Shown: positions 1-5,981 of the stretch, piece after piece | Numbering within the stretch: the stretch's first letter is position 1 | How the letters are laid out: each line of letters begins with the position of its first letter | From: Flavobacteriales bacterium | GTDB taxonomy: Bacteria; Bacteroidota; Bacteroidia; Flavobacteriales_D; SKUL01 | DNA length: 5,981 nt | Direction: 5' to 3' | Assembly: GCA_007129985.1 (NCBI GenBank) | Contig: SKUL01000298.1 | Span: forward strand, 1 to 5,981 | Position numbers and translations under genes: made by a program | The notes under the pieces: model-generated | Told to the model about the DNA's origin: nothing | The model's database searches: none | Seen by the model: only the letters and a program-made list of their open reading frames with translations

Positions 1-39
1 GAACCCACGAAGCGGAGCTTTAAGGGCGCAGCCGCAAAT

Positions 40-972
40 ATGCTTGTGGCCAAGGTCCCTGAGTGTTTTGTGTTCAAAGCGTACCTTTCACAATCAAATT
101 GCAGCACAACTTTGCCACAACCGGAACAATACACCGTGCCGCCCTTGCCCGAGCCACGCAGGCTTTCGGATATCTGCGCGGGTTGGTTTGAGGCCATACC
201 ATCTCGCAAGGGCATGAAGAAAGCCATTGACCGGGGTTGGGTGCGCGTAAATGGTGAGATGGCAGATACGGGTCGCTGGATGCACGGGGGCGAGAGCGTT
301 GAGCTGCATCGTCCGGAAGTGAGTAACAAGCCACCATTTGCGCTTCAACTTGACGTGCTGTTCGAAGACGAGTATCTGGCCGTTGTAGTGAAACCCGCAG
401 GTATAGCTGTAAGCGGAAATCAGCGGCGTACTTTGGAGAATGCCCTCGTCGGAAATTTTGCGCCATCAGCCATGCCCCATGCCCTGCTGCGTCCGGAGCC
501 GGTGCACCGTTTGGACTTTCCGACCAGCGGTGCTTTGCTGGTGGCCAAAACCCAAAAGACCCTGGCAGCCCTGAACAAAATGTTCGAGGATCGGCAAGTA
601 GAAAAGCACTACGCCGCCGTGGTAGCCGGGAGTGTACATCCCGAAGGCGAAGTACATCTCCCAATAGCGGATAAACTGGCTCATTCGAGCTATGAGGTGC
701 TGCGCTCGGTGGATTCCAAACGTTTTGGGCAGCTTCATTTGTTGCGACTGGTTCCCCATACGGGCAGGCGACACCAATTGCGCATTCACATGGCATCATT
801 GGGCTGTCCCATACTGGGTGATGTTCAGTATGCAGGCGAAAATACCCTTCGCGGTAAAGGTCTTTTTCTGCATTCAGAAATGCTGCGTTTTGTGCATCCT
901 GTAAACGGAAAGGTGATTGAGGTCCGGGCCAAACTTCCCGCAAAGTTTGAGCGCCTTATAAGGCAGAAGTAG
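40..972 (+). CDS. RluA-family RNA pseudouridine synthase
   Basis: This 310-residue protein is a cytoplasmic enzyme predicted to isomerise specific uridines in rRNA or tRNA to pseudouridine. The catalytic motif HRLDFPTSG is at residues 156-164 with the nucleophilic aspartate D159. The family's TGRRHQLRIHMASLG block follows at 241-255 and LHSEMLRFVHP at 277-287. Residues about 41-90 (RRLSDICAGWF through GWVRVNG to GGESVEL) resemble an S4 RNA-binding domain, as in RluC/RluD-type enzymes. The target uridine cannot be told from sequence. The start is uncertain: the frame stays open back to base 1, the first ~38 residues before the S4-like part look unconserved, and no Shine-Dalgarno precedes the ATG at 40. 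The true start could lie outside the window or at a non-ATG codon downstream. The gene stands alone on this strand and converges on the kinase gene. Family call is firm; exact substrate is not. Confidence 0.93.
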   Translation: MLVAKVPECFVFKAYLSQSNCSTTLPQPEQYTVPPLPEPRRLSDICAGWFEAIPSRKGMKKAIDRGWVRVNGEMADTGRWMHGGESVELHRPEVSNKPPFALQLDVLFEDEYLAVVVKPAGIAVSGNQRRTLENALVGNFAPSAMPHALLRPEPVHRLDFPTSGALLVAKTQKTLAALNKMFEDRQVEKHYAAVVAGSVHPEGEVHLPIADKLAHSSYEVLRSVDSKRFGQLHLLRLVPHTGRRHQLRIHMASLGCPILGDVQYAGENTLRGKGLFLHSEMLRFVHPVNGKVIEVRAKLPAKFERLIRQK

Positions 973-997
973 ATTCTTGCCGGCTTATCGGGTCGTC
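973..997. other. 25-bp convergent intergenic junction
   Basis: This is the only spacer between the stop of the pseudouridine synthase gene and the stop of the oppositely oriented kinase gene. It holds no strong GC-rich hairpin with a T-run for either direction. The only small dyad is a weak CCG/CGG pairing. Termination of both transcripts therefore probably relies on factor-dependent release or on signals inside the facing gene. Confidence 0.6.
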
Positions 998-3682
998 TCA
1001 GAAGGTTTCGTCGGATGTCTCAACTAGCTGCTCTCTCAAAGAAAGGGCTTCCTGATGTGCTCCGTTTTTTTCCAGCCAGTTGATAAGATTTAACAGTGAT
1101 TGCTGGGTTTCGGGCGCGTTGATACCCAGTGCTTCCTCCCGAAACTGAACACTTTCTCTGAGTGGTTTTTCGGCCTCCTGTTGCCGGCCAGCCTCTGCCA
1201 ACCACAAGGCAAGAATTTCGTTGGCTTCGGCAATGTCCTGCTTTTCATGGGGCATGATTTCATGGTACATGTCCACACATTTCCGCTTGATTTCGATGGC
1301 CTTGCTGAGATTGCCCATTTGATGGTAGCGCTTGGCTTTGTCCCAGTAATCCCACGCCAGCCACGGATGTTTTCCGTTGAAAAAAGTCTCGGCGGCATGC
1401 ATGGAGGCTTCAAGGTATATTTCTGCGCTGTCATTCATGTTGCGGGCTATATACACATCGGCAATAGCACCCAGCCCCAGCGAAGTGTTCATGTGCATTT
1501 CGCCATAAAGCGCACGGGCCATCTCAAGGCTTTTTTTCGCATGCCGGAAGGCTGCGTCATAATCATTCAAATTGAGATACACTTTTGCTAAATCTGTGTG
1601 GGTGTATTGCGCAGAATAACTTGGTTTTCCTTTGTGAATGATGCTTTCTACTTCCAATGCCTTCAGACTGAAATACTCTGCCGAGTCGTACTGACTTGCA
1701 TTAAAATAATTACGGGCAATGTTTCCGTACATAGATGAAACATTCTGGTCGGTTTCGCCTTGAGCCTCCATAATCTGACTCAAGGCTTTAAACAGGAATG
1801 AGCGCGCCTTTTCTGCATCTCCCAAATCCCGATGCGACACCGCAAGGTCATTGTACACACTGGCTTTTATGACGGACTCGGGTTGCGTGGCTTGTTGCCA
1901 GGTTTCCATAAACTGCGCTGCTTCCTCAAGAATTTGCAGTCCCCCTTGATAATCGGCCATTTGGTTTTTTCCGCGTCCTATGTAGTTGATTGCCTTTACG
2001 TATTCCAGTCTGTATTCGTTTTTGCGCTGTGAAAAGAAAGCGGCGGCTTTTTCGGCATACTTGATAGAAGATTCAGTATTCCTCATAAATGAATGCAGCG
2101 CGCTCAGCAGCAGTGTTGTTTTGGCCACTTCAAAGTGCTGAGGTCCGTAAACGCCCTCAAAGAGTTCAAGGGCTTTGTGCAAGAGCGTATCGGCTTGATT
2201 ATACAGGTTCTGCTTTTGGTACAGCTCGCCAATTACCCGATACATTTCTGCCTGAATAGCTGGTTGGCCGTCGAGTTCTTTAAGGCGTTCGGAGCCCAAA
2301 TCCAGAAGATTTTCAGATGTGATGACATCACCTTTGGTTTTATTCGGGTCGGAGTACTCAAACAGGTTCGTGATGAATTCGGTAATTTGCTTGGCTTTGG
2401 CGGCTTCGCGCTGGGCTTGATTCCGTTCAATTTGCGCAACGCGGGCTTGCCAGAGAGTAGCAGCAATGCCTCCGATGAGAATCAGCGCGAGGACAACTCC
2501 CAGTGTTACCAGCGATTTATTTCTCAGCGCGTACTTCCGAAAGCGGTACCCAATGCTGTCGGGCTGAGCAAGAACCGGGTAATTGTTGTTGTACCTGCGG
2601 ATATCCTCGGCAAACTGTTCCACGCTGTTGTAGCGCTCTTCGGGCGATTCTTTGAGTGCCTTGAGCACGATGTTGTCCAAATCGCCCCGCACCTTCTTTT
2701 GCCATGCCTTTGCATCTTCTGAAATATTCGGCACCACCCGCGAGCTGGGTCTTGGTGGCGGCGAGGTGTGGTTCAGCCGCTGGGTGAGGGCAAGGCTCGA
2801 TTTGGTGCTGCCCGGAAAAGGCTTTACTCCGGTAATCAGCTCGTAAAGAATCACTCCGAGCGAATAAATGTCCGACGCCATGGTAAGTGGCTCGCCCTTG
2901 AGTTGCTCCGGACTGGCATAAGCAGGCGTGAGGGGAATGTAGCCCATCACGGTAAGCTCATCCTCAGCCGCGTCATCCTCCAGAATTTTAGCAATACCAA
3001 AGTCTATAACCTTTACAATTCCGTGATGGGTAACCAAAATATTGCCCGGCTTCAGGTCGCGGTGCATGATGAAATTCTGGTGGGCATAGGCCACGGCACT
3101 GCAGATGTCGAGAAAGAGTTCCAAACGGGCTTCGAGCGAGAGCTTGTGCTCGTCGGCATACTCTATCACCGGAAGTCCTTCCACGTACTCCATCACAATG
3201 TAAGGACTGCCCGATTCGGCAATACCGCCGTCGTAAATGCGCGTAATATGTGGGTGGTTGAGCCGCGACAGAATTTTCCGCTCGCGGTCGAAGCGTTTTT
3301 CGTACACATCGCTCAAAAACCCTGAGAATATCAGCTTGATGGCAACTTGCTGGTGGGCTTCAAGGTCTGTTCTGTCGGCGAGGTAAACGCGGCCCATTCC
3401 GCCCACGCCAATTAAAAAGTTGAGCTTGTATTTACCGATTTGCGTGCCGATAAGATCGTGCTCAGAAGGCGGGTTGCTTTCTTTGATTTTGCTCACCGCA
3501 GGCTGGTCGAGCGTGGCTTCTTCGTCCTCTTCTTTGAGCAGTGATTCCAGTAATTCGGCAATTTCAGGGTGTTCAACTTTCAGGGCAGAGATATAGTCCT
3601 GCTGCGCTTCCTCCGAAAGCTCGAGTAACTCAGCGTAGTGCTGCTTTACTATTTGCCAGGTTTCTTTGTCCATATTGCCCAT
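998..3682 (-). CDS. Transmembrane serine/threonine protein kinase with C-terminal TPR array
   Basis: This 894-residue Hanks-type kinase probably phosphorylates the sigma factor encoded just upstream. An acidic N-terminal segment (1-75) typical of TPR-tailed bacterial kinases leads into the catalytic domain at about 84-370. That domain shows the glycine loop IGVGGMGRVY (91-100), catalytic lysine K116 in VAIK, a helix-C glutamate near E134, HRDLKPGN (207-214), DFG (227-229), ASPE (256-259) and D271 in SDIYSLG. All essential residues are present, so it should be active. Activation-loop threonines T244 and T252 are candidate autophosphorylation sites. One hydrophobic helix spans about 391-411, followed by the family's linker (FEYSDPNKTKGD, 441-452). 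About ten TPR-like units fill 478-886, probably outside the cytoplasm as a sensor or protein-binding surface. ATG at 3682 lies 10 bp after the sigma stop; the in-frame ATG at 3673 (MDKETWQ) is an equally good start. It is the last gene of the PP2C-sigma-kinase operon. Confidence 0.95.
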   Translation of the reverse strand: MGNMDKETWQIVKQHYAELLELSEEAQQDYISALKVEHPEIAELLESLLKEEDEEATLDQPAVSKIKESNPPSEHDLIGTQIGKYKLNFLIGVGGMGRVYLADRTDLEAHQQVAIKLIFSGFLSDVYEKRFDRERKILSRLNHPHITRIYDGGIAESGSPYIVMEYVEGLPVIEYADEHKLSLEARLELFLDICSAVAYAHQNFIMHRDLKPGNILVTHHGIVKVIDFGIAKILEDDAAEDELTVMGYIPLTPAYASPEQLKGEPLTMASDIYSLGVILYELITGVKPFPGSTKSSLALTQRLNHTSPPPRPSSRVVPNISEDAKAWQKKVRGDLDNIVLKALKESPEERYNSVEQFAEDIRRYNNNYPVLAQPDSIGYRFRKYALRNKSLVTLGVVLALILIGGIAATLWQARVAQIERNQAQREAAKAKQITEFITNLFEYSDPNKTKGDVITSENLLDLGSERLKELDGQPAIQAEMYRVIGELYQKQNLYNQADTLLHKALELFEGVYGPQHFEVAKTTLLLSALHSFMRNTESSIKYAEKAAAFFSQRKNEYRLEYVKAINYIGRGKNQMADYQGGLQILEEAAQFMETWQQATQPESVIKASVYNDLAVSHRDLGDAEKARSFLFKALSQIMEAQGETDQNVSSMYGNIARNYFNASQYDSAEYFSLKALEVESIIHKGKPSYSAQYTHTDLAKVYLNLNDYDAAFRHAKKSLEMARALYGEMHMNTSLGLGAIADVYIARNMNDSAEIYLEASMHAAETFFNGKHPWLAWDYWDKAKRYHQMGNLSKAIEIKRKCVDMYHEIMPHEKQDIAEANEILALWLAEAGRQQEAEKPLRESVQFREEALGINAPETQQSLLNLINWLEKNGAHQEALSLREQLVETSDETF

Positions 3683-3692
3683 AACCGGCGGT

Positions 3693-4262
3693 TTAGATAT
3701 CCTTAAATTCCGCAGATAACCACGATTTTGCCAGGCGCCAGTCTCGTTTCACTGTTGACAACGAGCACTGCATGGCCTCGGCAATTTCTTCCAGTTTCAT
3801 GCTTCCAAAGTACCGGTATTCTACAATTTGCGCCAGCTTGGGGTCGAATTGTTCCAGCTTTTCGAGGGCGTCGTTTACGCTTAGAATTTGCTCTGCGTCG
3901 TTGTCTGAAATCAGAAAATGATCCTGTAGCTCCACCTTGTGCGCTCCGCTGCCTCTTTTCTGGGCATTTCTTGAGCGGGCTACTTCCAGAATAATGCGAC
4001 GCATACAGGTTGAGACGATGGCATAGAAGTGCGAGCGGTTCTCGTAGTTGCGGTTTTTTTGCTCCACCATGCGCAAAAAGGCCTCGTGTACAAGGCCCGT
4101 AGTGTTGAGTGTGTTGTCTTGCCGCTCTTTGAGATTGTAGCGATGCGCCATCAGCTTGAGTTGGTCGTACACCACGTCCATGAGCCTGCCCATGGCGTGT
4201 TCGTTTCCGTCTCTCCAGTCGTTGAGCAGGTGTGTTACATCTTGATTTATGGGCGTTTCCAT
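3693..4262 (-). CDS. ECF-type sigma factor (PF07638/TIGR02999-like), kinase-linked
   Basis: This 189-residue protein is an RNA polymerase sigma factor of the small ECF class, with only regions 2 and 4. Region 2 covers about 20-100 and includes LVHEAFLRM (57-65) and FYAIVSTCMRRIILEVARSR (79-98), which fit the PF07638 family. Region 4 covers about 128-184, with the helix-turn-helix around MKLEEIAEAMQCSLSTVKRD (155-174). The start at 4262 (METPINQD) is chosen because it gives a normal family length and follows the PP2C stop by 20 bp. The frame is open further upstream to 4664, but that stretch lies on the PP2C coding sequence and shows no conserved domain. In the region 2.2 motif, where most ECF factors have acidic D-A-E-D, it carries N53-T54-T55-G56. 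No anti-sigma gene is adjacent; the neighbours are a PP2C phosphatase and a Ser/Thr kinase, so control by phosphorylation is inferred. Its target promoters are unknown. Confidence 0.93.
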   Translation of the reverse strand: METPINQDVTHLLNDWRDGNEHAMGRLMDVVYDQLKLMAHRYNLKERQDNTLNTTGLVHEAFLRMVEQKNRNYENRSHFYAIVSTCMRRIILEVARSRNAQKRGSGAHKVELQDHFLISDNDAEQILSVNDALEKLEQFDPKLAQIVEYRYFGSMKLEEIAEAMQCSLSTVKRDWRLAKSWLSAEFKDI

Positions 4263-4282
4263 TGGGTTGGTTTGTTGTTTGC
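4263..4282 (-). promoter_or_regulatory. G-poor A/C-rich leader before the sigma factor start
   Basis: The 20-base gap between the PP2C stop and the sigma ATG is nearly all A and C on the coding strand, with a single G. It has no Shine-Dalgarno sequence. It contains CAAACAAC (plus-strand GTTGTTTG at 4274-4281), which also occurs twice in front of the PP2C gene. An unstructured, SD-independent initiation leader is the simplest reading. Confidence 0.45.
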
Positions 4283-5032
4283 TTAGGTCTGAACTTCCAC
4301 AATGATGAAAGAAAAATTGTCCTGGGCGCCGCGCTTCAGGATGGTTTTCACCAGCTTGTCTGACGTTTCTTTGAGAGAAAGTCTCTGTAGAAGCAAATCG
4401 CGCAGCTCTGCATCGCTCATGTGCAGATACACGCCATCCGAACAAAGCACAATTCTGTCGCCGTTTTGCAAGGTGTTTTTCAAAGAAAAAACATCTGCCT
4501 GACAACCGCTGGAGAGCTTGATGCCCATGGCTTTGGTGAGCGCGTGCGGATTGAAAAGCAGGGTTTGCTCGGAATTGCGAAGCGAAACCGATTGGGCCAT
4601 TTCGTTGGCAGCGGTGTGGTCGTTGGTTACCTGCGTGAGATTCGAGTTTTGAAAGATGTAGCACCTGCTGTCGCCAATGTGCATGAGATAAAGTACATCG
4701 GGCAGAATGGCAATCGCTGTGCAGGTGGCACCCATTTTTTGTGAGGAGGCCGCGCCTTCCATCACCACCGCATTGTTTACCTGAATGGCTGCCTGACGCA
4801 GTTTTTCTTCGGGTTGCCCCACTTCTTTGAAGTAGGTTTTTGAGAGGTGCTCCACCACCATGGCCGAGGCTTTTTCGCCTCTTTCGTAGCCCCCCATACC
4901 GTCTGAAACCACCGCCAGTGCGCCCATTGAGCGGGCAATCCAGGGCTTGTCGGGCACCACAAATGCAACGGCATCTTCGTTGTTGGTACGCTTGAGGCCG
5001 GTTTCACTTACCATCACGTGGCTGAGCTTCAT
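4283..5032 (-). CDS. PP2C-family serine/threonine protein phosphatase
   Basis: This 249-residue soluble cytoplasmic phosphatase is predicted to remove phosphate from Ser/Thr residues using two metal ions (Mn or Mg). All PP2C metal-binding signatures are visible: RTNNED (15-20, D20), VVSDGMGGYERG (41-52, D44 and G45), GATCTAIAI (101-109), HIGDSRCYIF (118-127), GDRIVLCSDGVY (191-202, D199) and the terminal GAQDNFSF (235-242, D238). It is a complete stand-alone catalytic domain of the bacterial PrpC/Stp type, with no membrane segment or extra sensor. The ATG at 5032 places the RTNNED motif at the usual distance from the N-terminus. It is the first gene of a tight operon with the sigma factor (20 bp gap) and the kinase. 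It is the likely antagonist of that kinase, with the kinase itself or the sigma factor as substrate; that pairing is inference. No Shine-Dalgarno is present. Confidence 0.95.
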   Translation of the reverse strand: MKLSHVMVSETGLKRTNNEDAVAFVVPDKPWIARSMGALAVVSDGMGGYERGEKASAMVVEHLSKTYFKEVGQPEEKLRQAAIQVNNAVVMEGAASSQKMGATCTAIAILPDVLYLMHIGDSRCYIFQNSNLTQVTNDHTAANEMAQSVSLRNSEQTLLFNPHALTKAMGIKLSSGCQADVFSLKNTLQNGDRIVLCSDGVYLHMSDAELRDLLLQRLSLKETSDKLVKTILKRGAQDNFSFIIVEVQT

Positions 5033-5120
5033 GTTGTTTGGTTTCGGTTGTTTGGGTTTGTCTAATATCGGTTTTTCCTGCGGAAAGGCTCACAACAATG
5101 ATTAAATCGCCGTGAGGAGT
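5033..5120 (-). promoter_or_regulatory. Probable promoter and leader region of the PP2C-sigma-kinase operon
   Basis: This is the non-coding stretch between the upstream terminator and the PP2C ATG. The last 30 bases before the start are A/C-rich with two Gs on the coding strand and contain CAAACAAC twice, at 5033-5040 and 5047-5054, 14 bases apart. A small dyad TTTCC-n3-GGAAA sits at 5074-5086. I could not find a clean Bacteroidota promoter (TTG, then TAnnTTTG) or a good -35/-10 pair; GATATTAG on the minus strand near 5063-5070 is only a weak -10 candidate. A promoter here is inferred from position, not from a recognised motif. Confidence 0.4.
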
Positions 5121-5156
5121 TTCGAAAAGGGGGAGGCACAACGGCCTCCCTGCTTT
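5121..5156 (-). terminator. Intrinsic terminator of the MotA/TolQ/ExbB gene
   Basis: Read on the minus strand, GGGAGGC (5150-5144) and GCCTCCC (5137-5131) form a perfect 7-bp stem with a six-base loop, followed by CCTTTTCG. An outer AAAG/CTTT pairing (5156-5153 with 5129-5126) can extend the stem past a small internal loop. The hairpin lies about 20 bases past the stop of the upstream gene. The T-tract is only four bases, so termination may be partial. Confidence 0.65.
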
Positions 5157-5158
5157 GA

Positions 5159-5179
5159 AACGATTGTGAATTAATCGTT
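5159..5179 (-). repeat. Inverted repeat spanning the stop codon of the channel gene
   Basis: AACGATT (5159-5165) and AATCGTT (5173-5179) are perfect 7-base inverted repeats separated by seven bases, and the TAA stop (5171-5173) lies inside. In RNA this would give an A/U-rich hairpin directly before the GC-rich terminator hairpin. It could help end the transcript or protect its 3' end. It may also be chance, since the arms are short and AT-rich. Confidence 0.4.
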
Positions 5180-5962
5180 GGCGTGCCGGTAGATTCGGCT
5201 CACCAGATTGTCCATCACATAGACCTTGCTTTGTGCGTAGAACACGTCCATGCGCTCCAGGTATTGGTGGTAGAAGTAGTTAAGAATCAATCCCATCAAA
5301 AGGGCCACGAGGGTGGTGTCAAATGCTACCGAGAGATAGGATGTCAGGATAGAAAGTCCGTGGTCCGACTTGGCGAGGTGCGCATTTCCAATGGCAGAGG
5401 CCAGTCCGATAATGGTGCCGATAAATCCTATAGACATTACGCTGCTGATGAGGTAACGCAACATGTTGAGTTTTCCTTCCAGCTCTTCCTTGCTGTTCAC
5501 AATTTGGGTCTCCAACACCTGCATGGTTTCGGGAATGCTCTGGTTGTTGCGGTATTGCGTACAGGTGTTTTTAATGAACTGCGTGAGAAGGTACACCACA
5601 CCGCGTTTTTCGATTTCAATCACGCTCAGTTTGATATCGGCTACCTCTTCAGGGGTCAGAATAAGCTGATCCTCTTCAGGAAGCAACTTCAGTTCAAAGC
5701 CCTTGAATTGGTTTTTGATGTATCCATTCAAATCGCGCAAATGAAACAATGCGTATATGGTTATGGAATAACAAATAAATTGAATGTAGCCGAGCGATGA
5801 ACCGCCGAGCAGGGTTAGTATGCGGTGTGCCATTTCGTTGCGAACAAAGAGGTTGGCCATAATAATCAGAACTATCCAGATGACGGCCGCAGCGCCAACA
5901 CTGATGCCTATGCGCATCACGTTGTTTTTGGACAGGGTTGGGGTTTTTGCAATTGTTGCCAT
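5171..5962 (-). CDS. MotA/TolQ/ExbB-family proton channel subunit
   Basis: This 263-residue inner-membrane protein resembles the MotA/TolQ/ExbB family, which couples proton flow to mechanical work or outer-membrane energisation. Four hydrophobic helices are visible at about 17-39, 47-74, 171-192 and 207-231. A roughly 95-residue hydrophilic, probably cytoplasmic loop separates helices 2 and 3 and includes an acidic stretch (LLPEEDQLILTPEE, 93-106). Helix 3 carries the family glycine pattern GFIGTIIGLASAIG (179-192). Helix 4 has AFDTTLVALL (213-222), with the threonines that line the channel in relatives, plus D215. Helix order with the large loop between helices 2 and 3 resembles MotA; no flagellar genes are seen. 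No ExbD/MotB-like partner follows: a terminator and the PP2C gene come next, so a partner would have to lie upstream of the window's right edge. The start ATG at 5962 lacks a Shine-Dalgarno. The specific function is unknown. Confidence 0.85.
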   Translation of the reverse strand: MATIAKTPTLSKNNVMRIGISVGAAAVIWIVLIIMANLFVRNEMAHRILTLLGGSSLGYIQFICYSITIYALFHLRDLNGYIKNQFKGFELKLLPEEDQLILTPEEVADIKLSVIEIEKRGVVYLLTQFIKNTCTQYRNNQSIPETMQVLETQIVNSKEELEGKLNMLRYLISSVMSIGFIGTIIGLASAIGNAHLAKSDHGLSILTSYLSVAFDTTLVALLMGLILNYFYHQYLERMDVFYAQSKVYVMDNLVSRIYRHAND

Positions 5963-5981
5963 GGTATTGAAAGGTTTGAGA

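Noticed and set aside
74..943. A 289-codon open frame antisense to the pseudouridine synthase
   Set aside because: It lies wholly opposite a gene with clear catalytic motifs, its translation shows no domain and is rich in Arg, Pro and Ala, as expected of a shadow frame.
953..964. Palindrome GCCTTATAAGGC considered as a terminator or restriction-like site
   Set aside because: It has no loop and no T-run, lies inside the pseudouridine synthase coding sequence, and a single 12-bp palindrome carries little weight.
2093..2722. A 209-codon plus-strand open frame within the kinase gene
   Set aside because: It is antisense to the TPR, transmembrane and kinase-domain coding sequence and has no recognisable motif or leader; the same applies to 2768-3325 and 1100-1591.
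4263..4664. N-terminal extension of the sigma factor frame to 323 residues
   Set aside because: The extension overlaps the PP2C gene on the same strand in another frame, its residues look random, and starting at 4262 gives the usual size of the family.
5063..5098. A promoter formed by TTG near 5095 and TATTAG near 5063-5068 on the minus strand
   Set aside because: The spacing is too long (about 22 bases between hexamers) and the downstream element does not match TAnnTTTG, so I do not call a specific promoter.
5183..5800. A 205-codon plus-strand open frame opposite the channel gene
   Set aside because: The minus-strand product has four well-placed membrane helices and family motifs, whereas this frame has none.
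5171..5962. Gliding-motility motor component (GldL) as identity of the channel protein
   Set aside because: The four-helix layout with a large loop between helices 2 and 3 and the AFDTTLVAL helix fit MotA/TolQ/ExbB; no gliding or type IX secretion genes are seen beside it.

Overview
The window reads as a Bacteroidota-like chromosomal segment, probably from a free-living or marine lineage with middling GC. The basis is indirect. None of the five genes has a convincing Shine-Dalgarno motif, and two have A/C-rich, G-poor leaders abutting the ATG, as is common in that phylum. The protein families present (TPR-tailed Ser/Thr kinase, PF07638-type sigma factor, PP2C phosphatase, MotA/TolQ/ExbB channel subunit) occur together in Bacteroidota but also elsewhere, so the phylum call is moderate.

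Layout: on the plus strand, positions 40-972 encode an RluA-family RNA pseudouridine synthase with an S4-like N-terminal region. It converges, across only 25 bp, on a four-gene minus-strand block. In transcription order (right to left) the block holds: a four-helix MotA/TolQ/ExbB-family membrane protein (5962-5171); a 138-bp intergenic region with a likely intrinsic terminator and a G-poor leader; a PP2C phosphatase (5032-4283); an ECF-type sigma factor (4262-3693); and a large transmembrane Ser/Thr kinase with about ten C-terminal TPR units (3682-998). The last three genes are spaced by 20 and 10 bp and look like one operon.

The kinase-phosphatase-sigma operon is the notable content. The sigma factor has no anti-sigma gene beside it. 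Where typical ECF sigma factors carry an acidic D-A-E-D motif in region 2.2, it has N-T-T-G. This resembles the kinase-gated sigma factors (Vibrio EcfP/PknT type), in which phosphorylation of a threonine supplies the missing negative charge. The inferred circuit is: the kinase senses a signal through its probably extracytoplasmic TPR region, phosphorylates the sigma factor to switch it on, and the PP2C protein reverses this. The MotA/ExbB-like gene is co-oriented but separated by a terminator, so its link to the module is positional only. The window contains no RNA genes, CRISPR arrays, insertion sequences or long repeats that I can support.
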